Source: Zopfochytrium polystomum (lineage: Eukaryota; Chytridiomycota; Chytridiomycetes; Chytridiales; Chytridiaceae). Taken from it: a DNA stretch of 64,000 bases. Position 1 is the first letter of the stretch; each line of letters starts with the position of its first letter. The notes beneath the pieces are model-generated. The model did not search any database, was not told where the DNA came from, and saw nothing but the letters and a program-made list of their open reading frames with translations. A program made the translations under genes and the position numbers. Of this stretch, positions 44,901-53,619 are shown one piece after another. The stretch spans positions 248,001 to 312,000 of the forward strand of contig JAIVFJ010000054.1 of the NCBI GenBank assembly GCA_025765615.1, in the 5' to 3' direction.

Positions 44901-45739
44901 AGTCCCTGCTGGGCCCTCCTTGTTTTCTCCTCTTGGCTCAGAGGACCCTTAGGAAGTGTCTCAACTGCATCCACTTGCATGGGTTCAGGAACTGTAAGAG
45001 CTTGAGGGACTGGGGTAGGTCTTGATGTAGTTCCTACTTGTCTTTGCTTCAGCCTCTTGGAGTAGAGTCTGTTGTCAATCTTGATGGCAAGGAGAATGTA
45101 CTCTTCCAAGGTCTCAGGGATGTGCAGAGACTGGGAGAGCATGTCTTGGATAGACTCATGGAGACCATCATGGTACAGCTCCATCAGAGCTGCATCATTG
45201 TATCCAGAGTCTCTGGCTAGTTGCTTGAATTGGTTGGTGTAGGCCACACAAGATTGCTTTCCTTGCTTGATATGCTTGAGCTTGGATCTTGCTGTCCAAG
45301 ATGCGTAGGGGTCACCAAAGGTAGCTTCCAGCCCCTCCCAGAGCTCTTGCAGGGTGTTGGGTGTGCTTGGGAGAGATCTGTACCATGATTGAGCTTGACC
45401 AGACAGGAGGGTGCTTGTGAAAAGAACCTTGACTTGCTCACTGGGAAATCTTGAAGGTTGGAGAAGGATGACATTCTCCACAGTGGCCATAAAGTTCCTA
45501 AGGTCTTTGGCCAGCCCAGTGAACTTGTCAGGGCTGGGAACCTTGGGCTCTCTTGCTTGGTTGGCTTGGGGCAGGGGAAGAGCTTGATGTTCTTGTTGGT
45601 GAAGTTGTTGTTGAAGCTGGTGCTGCTGGTGAAGGACTTGTTCTTGAAGTTGGTGTGTCTGTCTTGAAAGGGCTTGTAATTGGTCCATCAAGGCTTGGAA
45701 GGCAGTTGCATCAGGGAAGGTGTTGTTTGGGTCAGACAT
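44816..45739 (-). CDS. gag: Chromovirus Gag, copy 1
   Basis: A 307-residue structural protein that should form the virus-like particle. The N-terminus is Gln-rich (QEQVLHQQHQLQQQLHQQ). The middle is the retrotransposon gag fold (DKFTGLAKDLRNFMATVE, SWYRSL, LEATFGDPYASWTARSKL). The C-terminus has one CCHC zinc knuckle (CFYCGSKEHAVKDC) for RNA binding. The start is ATG 45739, 28 bp inside the primer site. It overlaps pol by 85 bp in another frame. Confidence 0.95.
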   Translation of the reverse strand: MSDPNNTFPDATAFQALMDQLQALSRQTHQLQEQVLHQQHQLQQQLHQQEHQALPLPQANQAREPKVPSPDKFTGLAKDLRNFMATVENVILLQPSRFPSEQVKVLFTSTLLSGQAQSWYRSLPSTPNTLQELWEGLEATFGDPYASWTARSKLKHIKQGKQSCVAYTNQFKQLARDSGYNDAALMELYHDGLHESIQDMLSQSLHIPETLEEYILLAIKIDNRLYSKRLKQRQVGTTSRPTPVPQALTVPEPMQVDAVETLPKGPLSQEEKTRRAQQGLCFYCGSKEHAVKDCPRKKHPNSQVQAH

Positions 45740-45766
45740 GATGGCAGAGAGTAGTAGGAGAGGGTG

Positions 45767-45777
45767 AAGTGAATTAT
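45767..45777 (-). promoter_or_regulatory. Self-complementary primer-binding site, copy 1
   Basis: In element sense ATAATTCACTT begins 2 nt after the 5' LTR. It is the exact reverse complement of AAGTGAATTAT in the LTR (45850-45860), about 35 nt downstream of the TATA box, where the mRNA should start. It does not begin with TGG as tRNA-primed sites do. This is the layout of Tf1-type self-primed elements. Confidence 0.75.
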
Positions 45778-45779
45778 GA

Positions 45780-46132
45780 TGTCAGGAACAGGGCAGGACA
45801 GGACAAGGCAGACAAGGAACTGAGAGGAGTGATGATTGTATTGGAAACAATAATTCACTTGAGGGATGGGACAGGTCCCCCATCCCCCTTTTATACCTTT
45901 TGAGAGTGTTCCTTGTCAAGACTCAAAGAAAGTTCCAGAAAGAGCAATTAGTAATACAATGATACCAATGATACCAATGACAACAAGACAAGTCAGGAAA
46001 GCAAAGAAGGTTCCAGAAGGTTCCACAAGGTTCCATGAAGGAATGTTCTAGAAGGTTCCAGAAGGTTCCAGAAGGTTCCATGAAGGAATGTTCTAGAAGG
46101 TTCCAGAGGTTTCCAGAGGGTGATTCATAACA
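45780..46132 (-). repeat. 5' LTR (promoter LTR) of chromovirus copy 1
   Basis: 353 bp. In element sense: U3 with the heat-shock-element array, TATAAAAG (45888-45895), the predicted transcription start near 45860, then R/U5 ending in CTGACA at 45780. Confidence 0.95.
46006..46103 (-). promoter_or_regulatory. Heat-shock-element array in the U3 of copy 1
   Basis: About 17 alternating GAA/TTC triplets at strict 5-bp spacing, the binding pattern of trimeric heat-shock factor. The longest uninterrupted run is 8 units (46041-46078), flanked by runs at 46006-46033 (one mismatched unit) and 46086-46103. It sits about 110 bp upstream of the TATA box in element sense. Confidence 0.8.
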
Positions 46133-46226
46133 CATCCCCCTTTTATACCTTTTTGAGAGTCTTCCTTGTCATGACTCAAAGAAAGTTCTAGAAAGAACAA
46201 TTGGTAATACAAATATACCAATGACA
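46133..46226 (-). repeat. Old LTR, right piece
   Basis: Continues the LTR broken at 40827 (CATCCCCCTTTTATACC...), with about 10 percent divergence, and stops at ACCAATGACA. The U3 end with the heat-shock elements is missing, so this copy was truncated before or after copy 1 inserted. Confidence 0.85.
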
Positions 46227-46429
46227 GGATAGCCTTCACGCCGTCGCCATCCCTCTCCTTGTGAAAGACAATTACACACGCTGTTGATGTAACCTTGGTC
46301 GTTCTGCATGACAATCACACAACTGCCTCGCACAAGAGGAGTGAATTCCATGGAAAAACCTTGTTCACCAACAATTTTGGCGCTGTCAGCGGAAATATGC
46401 CAAGGGTCATGGGGTGTCGTTGCAATCAA
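46169..46429 (-). pseudogene. Unrecognised protein fragment beside the truncated old LTR
   Basis: A minus-strand open frame (DPWHISADSAKIVGEQGFSMEF, RGSCVIVMQNDQGYINSVCN) has protein-like composition and then runs into LTR sequence after NSVCNCLSQGEG. No start or conserved family is recognised. It may be the stump of a host gene or of another element, cut by the old LTR. Confidence 0.35.
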
Positions 46430-47222
46430 TTCAATTTTTTCGCTTGCGGTGGAGGTGACGCTGCTTTTCCCTCAATTTCTGGACTATTTGGCTGCTTTGA
46501 CAGCAACAAAGTCGCTGCCAAAGCAGGTTGATTTTGTGCCGGTGGGTTTGCGTCAATGTCTTCGAGTTTTTTTCCTTTTCGCGTTTTTCAGTTTTGTTAT
46601 TGTTTTTTCCCTTTCTTTCATTTTCACCTTTTCTCCAAGAAATCTCTTGTGCGAAATAGGTGAGGATTGTCTACAACCCCAAACACCATTTTCCCCTCGT
46701 GCACGACGCGAGCGATCCTTTTTCCCCACCTGATCCGCCCCCCAGTCCACCCCTTTGCCGAGATAGCGGCTGGAGGCTGCAATCTCGCACTCACCTGCGC
46801 TGCAGGAGCCCTTGTCGTCGACAGTGGTGAGGGGGGGAATAGACTATCTAGGGTCAGAAGGTCAGGAACTCACACGCAGAAACACTGACGATTGAGCATG
46901 CGCCGCACCCAGCTGCAACCACTCAATAACTCAAACAACAAGCTTCATTGCATCACACTCGTGCTCACACAACTCTCTCTCACACCAAAAGGACTGTTGA
47001 AGTTGCAGTGTAGAAGGCGATGTCGTGAGTGGAGGCGGTGTCCCAAGAAGGTTGAAGGGCTGAGGAACTGAGGCTTGAATTGAGAACTTGTACAAGGGAA
47101 CAAGCGTAGCAAGCAACCAAGGGCAAGTGGGCAAAGAGAGCTTGTTTTTAGATAGGGACTGGCAAATTGGAGTGAGAGTATCCTTTCAATAAGAAAACTC
47201 TGCCCAATTTATACTCCTGCAG
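46430..47222. other. Non-LTR spacer between the two chromovirus copies
   Basis: Mixed-composition sequence without a recognised gene. The segment around 46940-46990 resembles 63615-63660 in inverted orientation (VCEHECDAMKL-like versus VCEYECNAIKP-like translations), suggesting another dispersed repeat. Confidence 0.4.
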
Positions 47223-47530
47223 TGTTATGAATCACCCTCTGGAAACCTCTGGAACCTTCTAGAACATTCCTTCATGGAACCTTGTGGAACCTTCTGGAAC
47301 CTTCTTTGCTTTCCTGACTTGTCTTGTTGTCATTGGTATCATTGGTATCATTGTATTACTAATTGCTCTTTCTGGAACATTCTTTGAGTCTTGACAAGGA
47401 AGACTCCCAAAAGGTATAAAAGGGGGAAGGGGGACCTGTCCCATCCCTCAAGTGACTTATTGTTTCCAATACAATCATCACTCCTCTCAGTTCCTTGTCT
47501 GCCTTGTCCTGTCCTGCCCTGTTCCTGACA
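47223..47530 (+). repeat. Solo LTR (308-bp variant), opposite orientation
   Basis: TGTTATG...CTGACA flanked by the 5-bp duplication TGCAG (47218-47222 and 47531-47535). It is 45 bp shorter than the LTRs of the intact copies because one unit of the heat-shock-element array is absent. Confidence 0.93.
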
Positions 47531-47697
47531 TGCAGGGAGTTTGACCTGTTTTCCTGTTTTGCCTATCTGAACAAGTTGCAAACTGCTTCAGACAGGACTT
47601 TGCTTTAGGGAGGTGTTGTAAACCCCTTCCCACAGAGGGAGGGTGATTTGAAATATTCAGAGCACTTCAAATCAACCAAGCTCTGTGTGGAGCCCGA
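47531..47697. other. Spacer between the solo LTR and chromovirus copy 2
   Basis: Contains a 9-bp inverted repeat, TGATTTGAA / TTCAAATCA (about 47643-47674). No gene. Confidence 0.4.
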
Positions 47698-48050
47698 TGT
47701 CAGGAACAGGGCAGGACAGGACAAGGCAGACAAGGAACTGAGAGGAGTGATGATTGTATTGGAAACAATAATTCACTTGAGGGATGGGACAGGTCCCCCT
47801 TCCCCCTTTTATACCTTTTGAGAGTGTTCCTTGTCAAGACTCAAAGAAAGTTCCAGAAAGAGCAATTAGTAATACAATGATACCAATGATACCAATGACA
47901 ACAAGACAAGTCAGGAAAGCAAAGAAGGTTCCAGAAGGTTCCACAAGGTTCCATGAAGGAATGTTCTAGAAGGTTCCAGAAGGTTCCAGAAGGTTCCATG
48001 AAGGAATGTTCTAGAAGGTTCCAGAGGTTTCCAGAGGGTGATTCATAACA
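47698..48050 (-). repeat. 3' LTR of chromovirus copy 2
   Basis: 353 bp with the same heat-shock-element array, here at 47924-48021. The polypurine tract AAAAGGGGGAGATGA abuts it at 48051-48065. Confidence 0.94.
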
Positions 48051-51000
48051 TCATCTCCCCCTTTTAGGCCTCTTCTGCAACTTGGTGGGGTACCTGGTCT
48101 TGAACTCGAGCAGAAGGTCTTGGCAGTGAGTGAGGTTTGACTCAGGCTCCCAGGTGTTGTCAGCATCTGAGTAACCTTTCCACTTAACAAGGAACTTGAG
48201 TGTTCTTCCAAACCACTTGGCATCCAAGATTTGTTCAACCTCAAATTCCTCTTCACCTTCTACCTCAACTGGAGGAGGAGGAGGAACAACTCTGCCTGGA
48301 ATGGAATTGGCCACAAACTTCTCTAAAAGGCTGACATGGAAAACTGGGTGGATCTTCATGGATGCAGGGAGATCCAGCTTGAAGGTGACTGGATTGATTT
48401 GCTCCAAGATCTTGAAAGGACCCAACTTGAGGTTGTCTAGCTTGGGACTTGGTCTTTTGGTCTGCAAGTTCTTCCTCAGAAGCCAAACTTGCTGACCCAC
48501 AGCAAGGTCATGGTCCATTCTGTGAGTGTTGGCAAATCTTGAGGCATCTTCTTGGGCTTGCTTCAGGGTGGAGTCCAGGAAGGAGTTGATGATCTTGAGC
48601 TTATGTAAGTGTGAAGCCGCAGCAGGAGCTTGGACATTGGATAGGGTCTCTTGTCCCAGAAGATCTCCTCTTGGATTGAAGCCATAGGTTGCAAAGAAAG
48701 GAGATAGCTGGGTGCTTGAGTGGAGAGAATTGTTGAGAGCAAATTCTGCCAGTGGAAGGAGGGTGGGCCAATCATCCTGTTGATAGCTGACATAGCACCT
48801 CAAATACTGCTCCAGAGTCTGGTTTGTTCTTTCTGTTTGTCCATCAGTCTGAGGGTGATAAGCAGTTGACAGTTGAGACTTGATTCCAAGGGCTGCTGTG
48901 AGTGCTTTCCAAAATTGAGATCTGAACTGTGGTCCTCTGTCACTGACGATTGACTGAGGCAGCCCATGGAGCCTGAATATGTGCTGCAAAAACAGGTCTG
49001 CTGTTCCTTGTGCATCTATATTCTCAGTGCAGGGGATGAAATGGGCCAACTTTGTCCTTCTGCAGATGACAACAAGGATAGAGTCAAATCCATGGGATGG
49101 GGGCAGTTTCACAATGAAGTCCATGGATATTGATGACCAAGGGCTGATGGCAATTGGGAGGGGCTCCAGAAGTCCATAGGGCTTGTGTCTGCTGGATTTG
49201 TTTCTTTGACAGGTTTCACAGCTGCTGACATAGTTCTTGATGTACTTCCTCATGCCTGGCCAGTAGAAGTCTCTGGAAACAAGCTCATATGTCTTGTGCT
49301 CTCCTGGGTGTCCAGCTGTTGCTGCATCATGCCTTGTCTTGAGTATCTCAAGTTTTTCCTCTTCTTGGCTGATTTGAATCTTGTGAGGCTTGGGGTCCTT
49401 GGAAATAGCATGGGCCCACACACTGTCAGGAAGCAATGAAAGGTGTGTCTTGGATGGTGGGGTGAAACCATCTCCCCCTTCAGGTGCAAGGTCTGTTCTT
49501 CTTGACAGGGCATCAGCCACAGTGTTAAGGTGGCCAGGAGAATAGCACAGCTTAAAGTCATACTCAGAGAGCAGTTCAGCCCACCTGGCATGCCTCTGCT
49601 TGAGCAACCTCCTTGCCCTGAAGAAGGTGAGGTTCTTGTGATCAGAATAGACAGAGATGCCTTTAGAACCAGCCAAGTAGTGTCTCCAGAATTTGAATGC
49701 TTCCACAATTGCAAGCAACTCCTTGTCATGGACTGTGTAGTTACACTCAGCACTGTTCAGCTTCCTGGAGTAATATGCCACTGGATGCAGAGGAGCAGAG
49801 GGGTCCTGAGAGCTTGGCTGGGACAGAACAGCGCCAAGGGCATAGTCTGAGGCATCAGTTTCCAAGGTGAAGGGAAGCAAGGGATCCACATGCTTAAGGA
49901 GTGGTGCACTTGTGGTTGCTGTCTTAAGAGCTAGCCAGGCTTGCTCTGCTGCTGGGGTCCATTCAAACTTGGTGGTCTTCTTGGTGAGATCAGTGAGAGG
50001 CTTGGCTATGGCAGAATAGTTGGCAATGAAGGTTCTGTAGAAGTTGCAAAATCCAAGGAAGCTTTGAACATCCTTGATGGAATTTGGAGCCTTCCATTCA
50101 AGAATAGTTTGGATCTTGTCTGGTGCCATGGAGATCCCTTTGTCAGACACAATGAACCCCAAAAACTCAATGGAGGTCTTGTGGAATTCACACTTCTCCA
50201 GCTTTGCATAGAGGTGATGCTGTCTGAGTCTCTCCAAGACAGTCTTGACATGTCCCATATGGCTTGCAGTGTCAGATGAAAATACCAGGATATCATCCAG
50301 GTAGACAATGACAAAAAGGTCCAGAATATCCCTGAAGATGTCATTCATCATGCCTTGGAAAATAGCTGGAGCATTGGTAAGTCCAAAGGGCATAACCAAG
50401 TACTCAAAGTGACCGTATTTGCATCTGAAGGCAGTCTTCCATTGATCCTGGGGCTTAATTCTGACCAAATTGTAGGCACCTCTGAGGTCAATCTTGGAAA
50501 ATATCCTTGCATGGCTCAGTTTGTCCAGTAATTCAGAGATGAGAGGCAGTGGATAGCGGTTCTTGACTGTCATCTCATTGAGATCTCTGTAGTCCACACA
50601 GGGTCTCAGTCCCCCATCCTTCTTCTTGACAAAAAAGATGGGAGCTCCAGCTGGTGACTTGGAAGGTTGGATGAATCCCTTGTTCAGCATTTCTTCAATG
50701 TATTCTTGGAGGGCCTTGGCTTCTGGTGGAGAGAGGTGGTACAGTGGCTTGAAAGGTGGGCTGCAAGTTTCATCCTTGAGTGGAATTTCACAGTCATAAG
50801 GCCTCTGAGCTGGTAGCAGGTCTGCCTTGGTCTTGGAAAACACATCAGCATAAGGGAGATATTCTTTTGGTAGCTTGGATGCCAGCAAAAGGTCTGATGG
50901 GTCCAGGTTGTCGTGCTCTTCAGCAGTGGGGCTTGAATTCTTGACTGGGAACTGTGATTCTTGAATCTTTGACTGAGAGTTCTGTTCTTGGCAAAGACTG

Positions 51001-51770
51001 TGAGCTGTGGAACTTGAATCTTGAATGTGGACTGTGAACTGTGGTACTTGAATCTTTGACTGTGGGTTCTGTGAACTAGAGTCATGGCCATGACTGTGAG
51101 CTCTATGAGCTCTACTTGAATCTTGACTGTGAACTGTGAACTGTGGAACTTGAGTCTTGGCTGGCTGTGAATCTTGAATCAAGGGCTTGAGAGCATGAGA
51201 CTTGGGGGCTTGACTTGAGTTTTGGGTGACTGTTCCGATTGGTGGAGGTTGGACTTGACCAGTGACCCAATCAATGGCAGGGTTCTGGGCTTGCAGCCAT
51301 GGTAATCCCAGGATGACAGAGAATGTGGGTGAGCCAAGATCCAATACTTCCAGATTGACCATGGATGGTGGAAAGTCTTGGATGTGGAGGTTTAGCTTGG
51401 TTTCATGGCTGATTTCCTTGAACAGAGCATGATTGGCAAAGTGGACCTTGAGGGGTGTGGATTTCTTGATGGTGGGAATGGCACAAGACTTGGCAAGGGT
51501 GGCATCAATGATGTTGCAGGATGATCCAGAGTCTATAAGGGCCTTGGTTGTGATGGTTGACTTGGGTGAGAGTTGAATCTTGACATCCATGGTGAGTTGG
51601 TGGGGCTTGGAATCTGAGGTGTTTGTGGTGCTGGTGGTGGTGATGAAACAGGGGCAGCTTGGAGGAGGGTCCAGGGAATTGCCCCTCAGTGAGCCTGGAC
51701 CTGGGAGTTTGGGTGCTTCTTCCTTGGGCAGTCCTTGACAGCATGCTCCTTGGAGCCACAGTAGAAACAC
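48051..51770 (-). CDS. pol: Chromovirus Pol polyprotein, copy 2
   Basis: 1239 codons with the same domain order as copy 1: protease DSGSS, reverse transcriptase YLDD, RNase H, HHCC/DDE integrase and chromodomain, all with intact catalytic residues. Differences from copy 1 noticed by eye are concentrated in the Gln/Ser-rich linker after the protease (GHD for GQD, SKIQ for SRIQ, NSSPTAEEHDN for NSCTTAEEHRN) and one in the RT (EEMLNKG for EEMLSKG). The catalytic parts look the same, which suggests recent amplification with tolerance in the linker. Stop 48051-48053. Confidence 0.96.
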   Translation of the reverse strand: MFLLWLQGACCQGLPKEEAPKLPGPGSLRGNSLDPPPSCPCFITTTSTTNTSDSKPHQLTMDVKIQLSPKSTITTKALIDSGSSCNIIDATLAKSCAIPTIKKSTPLKVHFANHALFKEISHETKLNLHIQDFPPSMVNLEVLDLGSPTFSVILGLPWLQAQNPAIDWVTGQVQPPPIGTVTQNSSQAPKSHALKPLIQDSQPAKTQVPQFTVHSQDSSRAHRAHSHGHDSSSQNPQSKIQVPQFTVHIQDSSSTAHSLCQEQNSQSKIQESQFPVKNSSPTAEEHDNLDPSDLLLASKLPKEYLPYADVFSKTKADLLPAQRPYDCEIPLKDETCSPPFKPLYHLSPPEAKALQEYIEEMLNKGFIQPSKSPAGAPIFFVKKKDGGLRPCVDYRDLNEMTVKNRYPLPLISELLDKLSHARIFSKIDLRGAYNLVRIKPQDQWKTAFRCKYGHFEYLVMPFGLTNAPAIFQGMMNDIFRDILDLFVIVYLDDILVFSSDTASHMGHVKTVLERLRQHHLYAKLEKCEFHKTSIEFLGFIVSDKGISMAPDKIQTILEWKAPNSIKDVQSFLGFCNFYRTFIANYSAIAKPLTDLTKKTTKFEWTPAAEQAWLALKTATTSAPLLKHVDPLLPFTLETDASDYALGAVLSQPSSQDPSAPLHPVAYYSRKLNSAECNYTVHDKELLAIVEAFKFWRHYLAGSKGISVYSDHKNLTFFRARRLLKQRHARWAELLSEYDFKLCYSPGHLNTVADALSRRTDLAPEGGDGFTPPSKTHLSLLPDSVWAHAISKDPKPHKIQISQEEEKLEILKTRHDAATAGHPGEHKTYELVSRDFYWPGMRKYIKNYVSSCETCQRNKSSRHKPYGLLEPLPIAISPWSSISMDFIVKLPPSHGFDSILVVICRRTKLAHFIPCTENIDAQGTADLFLQHIFRLHGLPQSIVSDRGPQFRSQFWKALTAALGIKSQLSTAYHPQTDGQTERTNQTLEQYLRCYVSYQQDDWPTLLPLAEFALNNSLHSSTQLSPFFATYGFNPRGDLLGQETLSNVQAPAAASHLHKLKIINSFLDSTLKQAQEDASRFANTHRMDHDLAVGQQVWLLRKNLQTKRPSPKLDNLKLGPFKILEQINPVTFKLDLPASMKIHPVFHVSLLEKFVANSIPGRVVPPPPPVEVEGEEEFEVEQILDAKWFGRTLKFLVKWKGYSDADNTWEPESNLTHCQDLLLEFKTRYPTKLQKRPKRGR
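51668..51713 (-). promoter_or_regulatory. -1 ribosomal frameshift signal, copy 2
   Basis: The same heptamer C CCA AAC (51707-51713), 5-nt spacer and 8-bp stem (51694-51701 with 51668-51675) as copy 1. Confidence 0.78.
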
Positions 51771-52609
51771 AGTCCCTGCTGGGCCCTCCTTGTTTTCTCC
51801 TCTTGGCTCAGAGGACCCTTAGGAAGTGTCTCAACTGCATCCACTTGCATGGGTTCAGGAACTGTAAGAGCTTGAGGGACTGGGGTAGGTCTTGATGTAG
51901 TTCCTACTTGTCTTTGCTTCAGCCTCTTGGAGTAGAGTCTGTTGTCAATCTTGATGGCAAGGAGAATGTACTCTTCCAAGGTCTCAGGGATGTGCAGAGA
52001 CTGGGAGAGCATGTCTTGGATAGACTCATGGAGACCATCATGGTACAGCTCCATCAGAGCTGCATCATTGTATCCAGAGTCTCTGGCTAGTTGCTTGAAT
52101 TGGTTGGTGTAGGCCACACAAGATTGCTTTCCTTGCTTGATATGCTTGAGCTTGGATCTTGCTGTCCAAGATGCGTAGGGGTCACCAAAGGTAGCTTCCA
52201 GCCCCTCCCAGAGCTCTTGCAGGGTGTTGGGTGTGCTTGGGAGAGATCTGTACCATGATTGAGCTTGACCAGACAGGAGGGTGCTTGTGAAAAGAACCTT
52301 GACTTGCTCACTGGGAAATCTTGAAGGTTGGAGAAGGATGACATTCTCCACAGTGGCCATGAAGTTCCTAAGGTCTTTGGCCAGCCCAGTGAACTTGTCA
52401 GGGCTGGGAACCTTGGGCTCTCTTGCTTGGTTGGCTTGAGGCAGGGGAAGAGCTTGATGTTCTTGTTGGTGAAGTTGTTGTTGAAGCTGGTGCTGCTGGT
52501 GAAGGACTTGTTCTTGAAGTTGGTGTGTCTGTCTTGAGAGGGCTTGTAATTGGTCCATCAAGGCTTGGAAGGCAGTTGCATCAGGGAAGGTGTTGTTTGG
52601 GTCAGACAT
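51686..52609 (-). CDS. gag: Chromovirus Gag, copy 2
   Basis: 307 residues, apparently identical in protein sequence to copy 1: Gln-rich N-terminus, retrotransposon gag domain and one CCHC knuckle (CFYCGSKEHAVKDC). Start ATG 52609. Confidence 0.95.
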   Translation of the reverse strand: MSDPNNTFPDATAFQALMDQLQALSRQTHQLQEQVLHQQHQLQQQLHQQEHQALPLPQANQAREPKVPSPDKFTGLAKDLRNFMATVENVILLQPSRFPSEQVKVLFTSTLLSGQAQSWYRSLPSTPNTLQELWEGLEATFGDPYASWTARSKLKHIKQGKQSCVAYTNQFKQLARDSGYNDAALMELYHDGLHESIQDMLSQSLHIPETLEEYILLAIKIDNRLYSKRLKQRQVGTTSRPTPVPQALTVPEPMQVDAVETLPKGPLSQEEKTRRAQQGLCFYCGSKEHAVKDCPRKKHPNSQVQAH

Positions 52610-52636
52610 GATGGCAGAGAGTAGTGGGAGAGGGTG

Positions 52637-52647
52637 AAGTGAATTAT
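52637..52647 (-). promoter_or_regulatory. Self-complementary primer-binding site, copy 2
   Basis: ATAATTCACTT in element sense, 2 nt inside the 5' LTR, complementary to 52720-52730 in the LTR. Identical to copy 1. Confidence 0.75.
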
Positions 52648-52649
52648 GA

Positions 52650-53002
52650 TGTCAGGAACAGGGCAGGACAGGACAAGGCAGACAAGGAACTGAGAGGAGT
52701 GATGATTGTATTGGAAACAATAATTCACTTGAGGGATGGGACAGGTCCCCCTTCCCCCTTTTATACCTTTTGAGAGTGTTCCTTGTCAAGACTCCAAGAA
52801 AGTTCCAGAAAGAGCAATTAGTAATACAATGATACCAATGATACCAATGACAACAAGACAAGTCAGGAAAGCAAAGAAGGTTCCAGAAGGTTCCACAAGG
52901 TTCCATGAAGGAATGTTCTAGAAGGTTCCAGAAGGTTCCAGAAGGTTCCATGAAGGAATGTTCTAGAAGGTTCCAGAGGTTTCCAGAGGGTGATTCATAA
53001 CA
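52650..53002 (-). repeat. 5' LTR of chromovirus copy 2
   Basis: 353 bp; TATA box at 52758-52765; heat-shock-element array at 52876-52973. Confidence 0.94.
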
Positions 53003-53619
53003 GTTATGATGTATATGTAGACAAAGAAATTAGATCTGTGACTGGAAATGAGCTGAGTAAATTAGAACTGGAATGGAATACAGACAAAGTAAGGATGGAC
53101 TTAAAAAAAAGAATAGAAACAAACAAGGACTATGAAACTAAAGATGGTATGAAAATGAGTGTGAATTTGATAATGGTGAACTTTGCGCAGATGGACTATC
53201 TGGGGAAAGATGGAATAACAGAGATAGTTGGATTAGAATAGGATACTTTCTAACAAGATGTGCAGAAGGAGAACACACATTTTAGGAGGAATCAAAAAAG
53301 AGCAAAGAATATAACGAAGTTTTACATGAAAGTGACTGGTCAAGTTTGAAGAAGGCAAAACAATGGATAGTGCGAAAGTAGGAATTTTATTCATGTGGCT
53401 AAACGAAGATAACTTTGAATTATTCAATAAAGTACAAAGGAAAAACGAAAGAAATGAGAATTATTTGTTATGCATATTTGGGTGCAATATGCAGCAGAAG
53501 GACTTACAATCTCACAACTGACTTAAGGAATCATTCTTTTTTATTTTCTTCCAATTCAACAACACTGCCTTTCAAAAGGGCAAAAAATACAGAATCAAAG
53601 AGACCGAGCCATTATCTGA
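53003..53619. other. AT-rich flank of copy 2
   Basis: AT-rich sequence with a plus-strand open frame up to 53241 (VDKEIRSVTGNELSKLELEW-like) that begins at the LTR border and is not recognised. It could be the remains of an ORF cut by the element. No start codon belongs to it outside the LTR. Confidence 0.3.

Larger units (their letters stand above)
40828..46132 (-). mobile_element. Ty3/gypsy chromovirus, intact copy 1, nested in an older LTR
   Basis: A full element of 5305 bp on the minus strand: two 353-bp LTRs that look identical (40828-41180 and 45780-46132, TGT...ACA), gag, pol and a target duplication CATCC (40823-40827 and 46133-46137). Both ORFs are uninterrupted and the LTRs match, so the insertion is recent. 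The pol order PR-RT-RH-IN with a C-terminal chromodomain defines a chromovirus. The internal sequence is almost identical to copy 2. Confidence 0.95.
47698..53002 (-). mobile_element. Ty3/gypsy chromovirus, intact copy 2
   Basis: 5305 bp with 353-bp LTRs at 47698-48050 and 52650-53002, offset +6870 from copy 1 and nearly identical to it. The LTR pair differs at one noticed base (CTCAAAG versus CTCCAAG) and shares CCCCCTTCCCCC where copy 1 has CCCCCATCCCCC. Both ORFs are open. The flanks CCCGA and GTTAT do not match, so there is no target-site duplication. Confidence 0.94.

Noticed and set aside
46006..46103. Array as a simple minisatellite without function
   Set aside because: Not fully rejected, but the strict 5-bp alternation of GAA and TTC and its position upstream of the TATA box fit heat-shock elements better than random tandem repeats.
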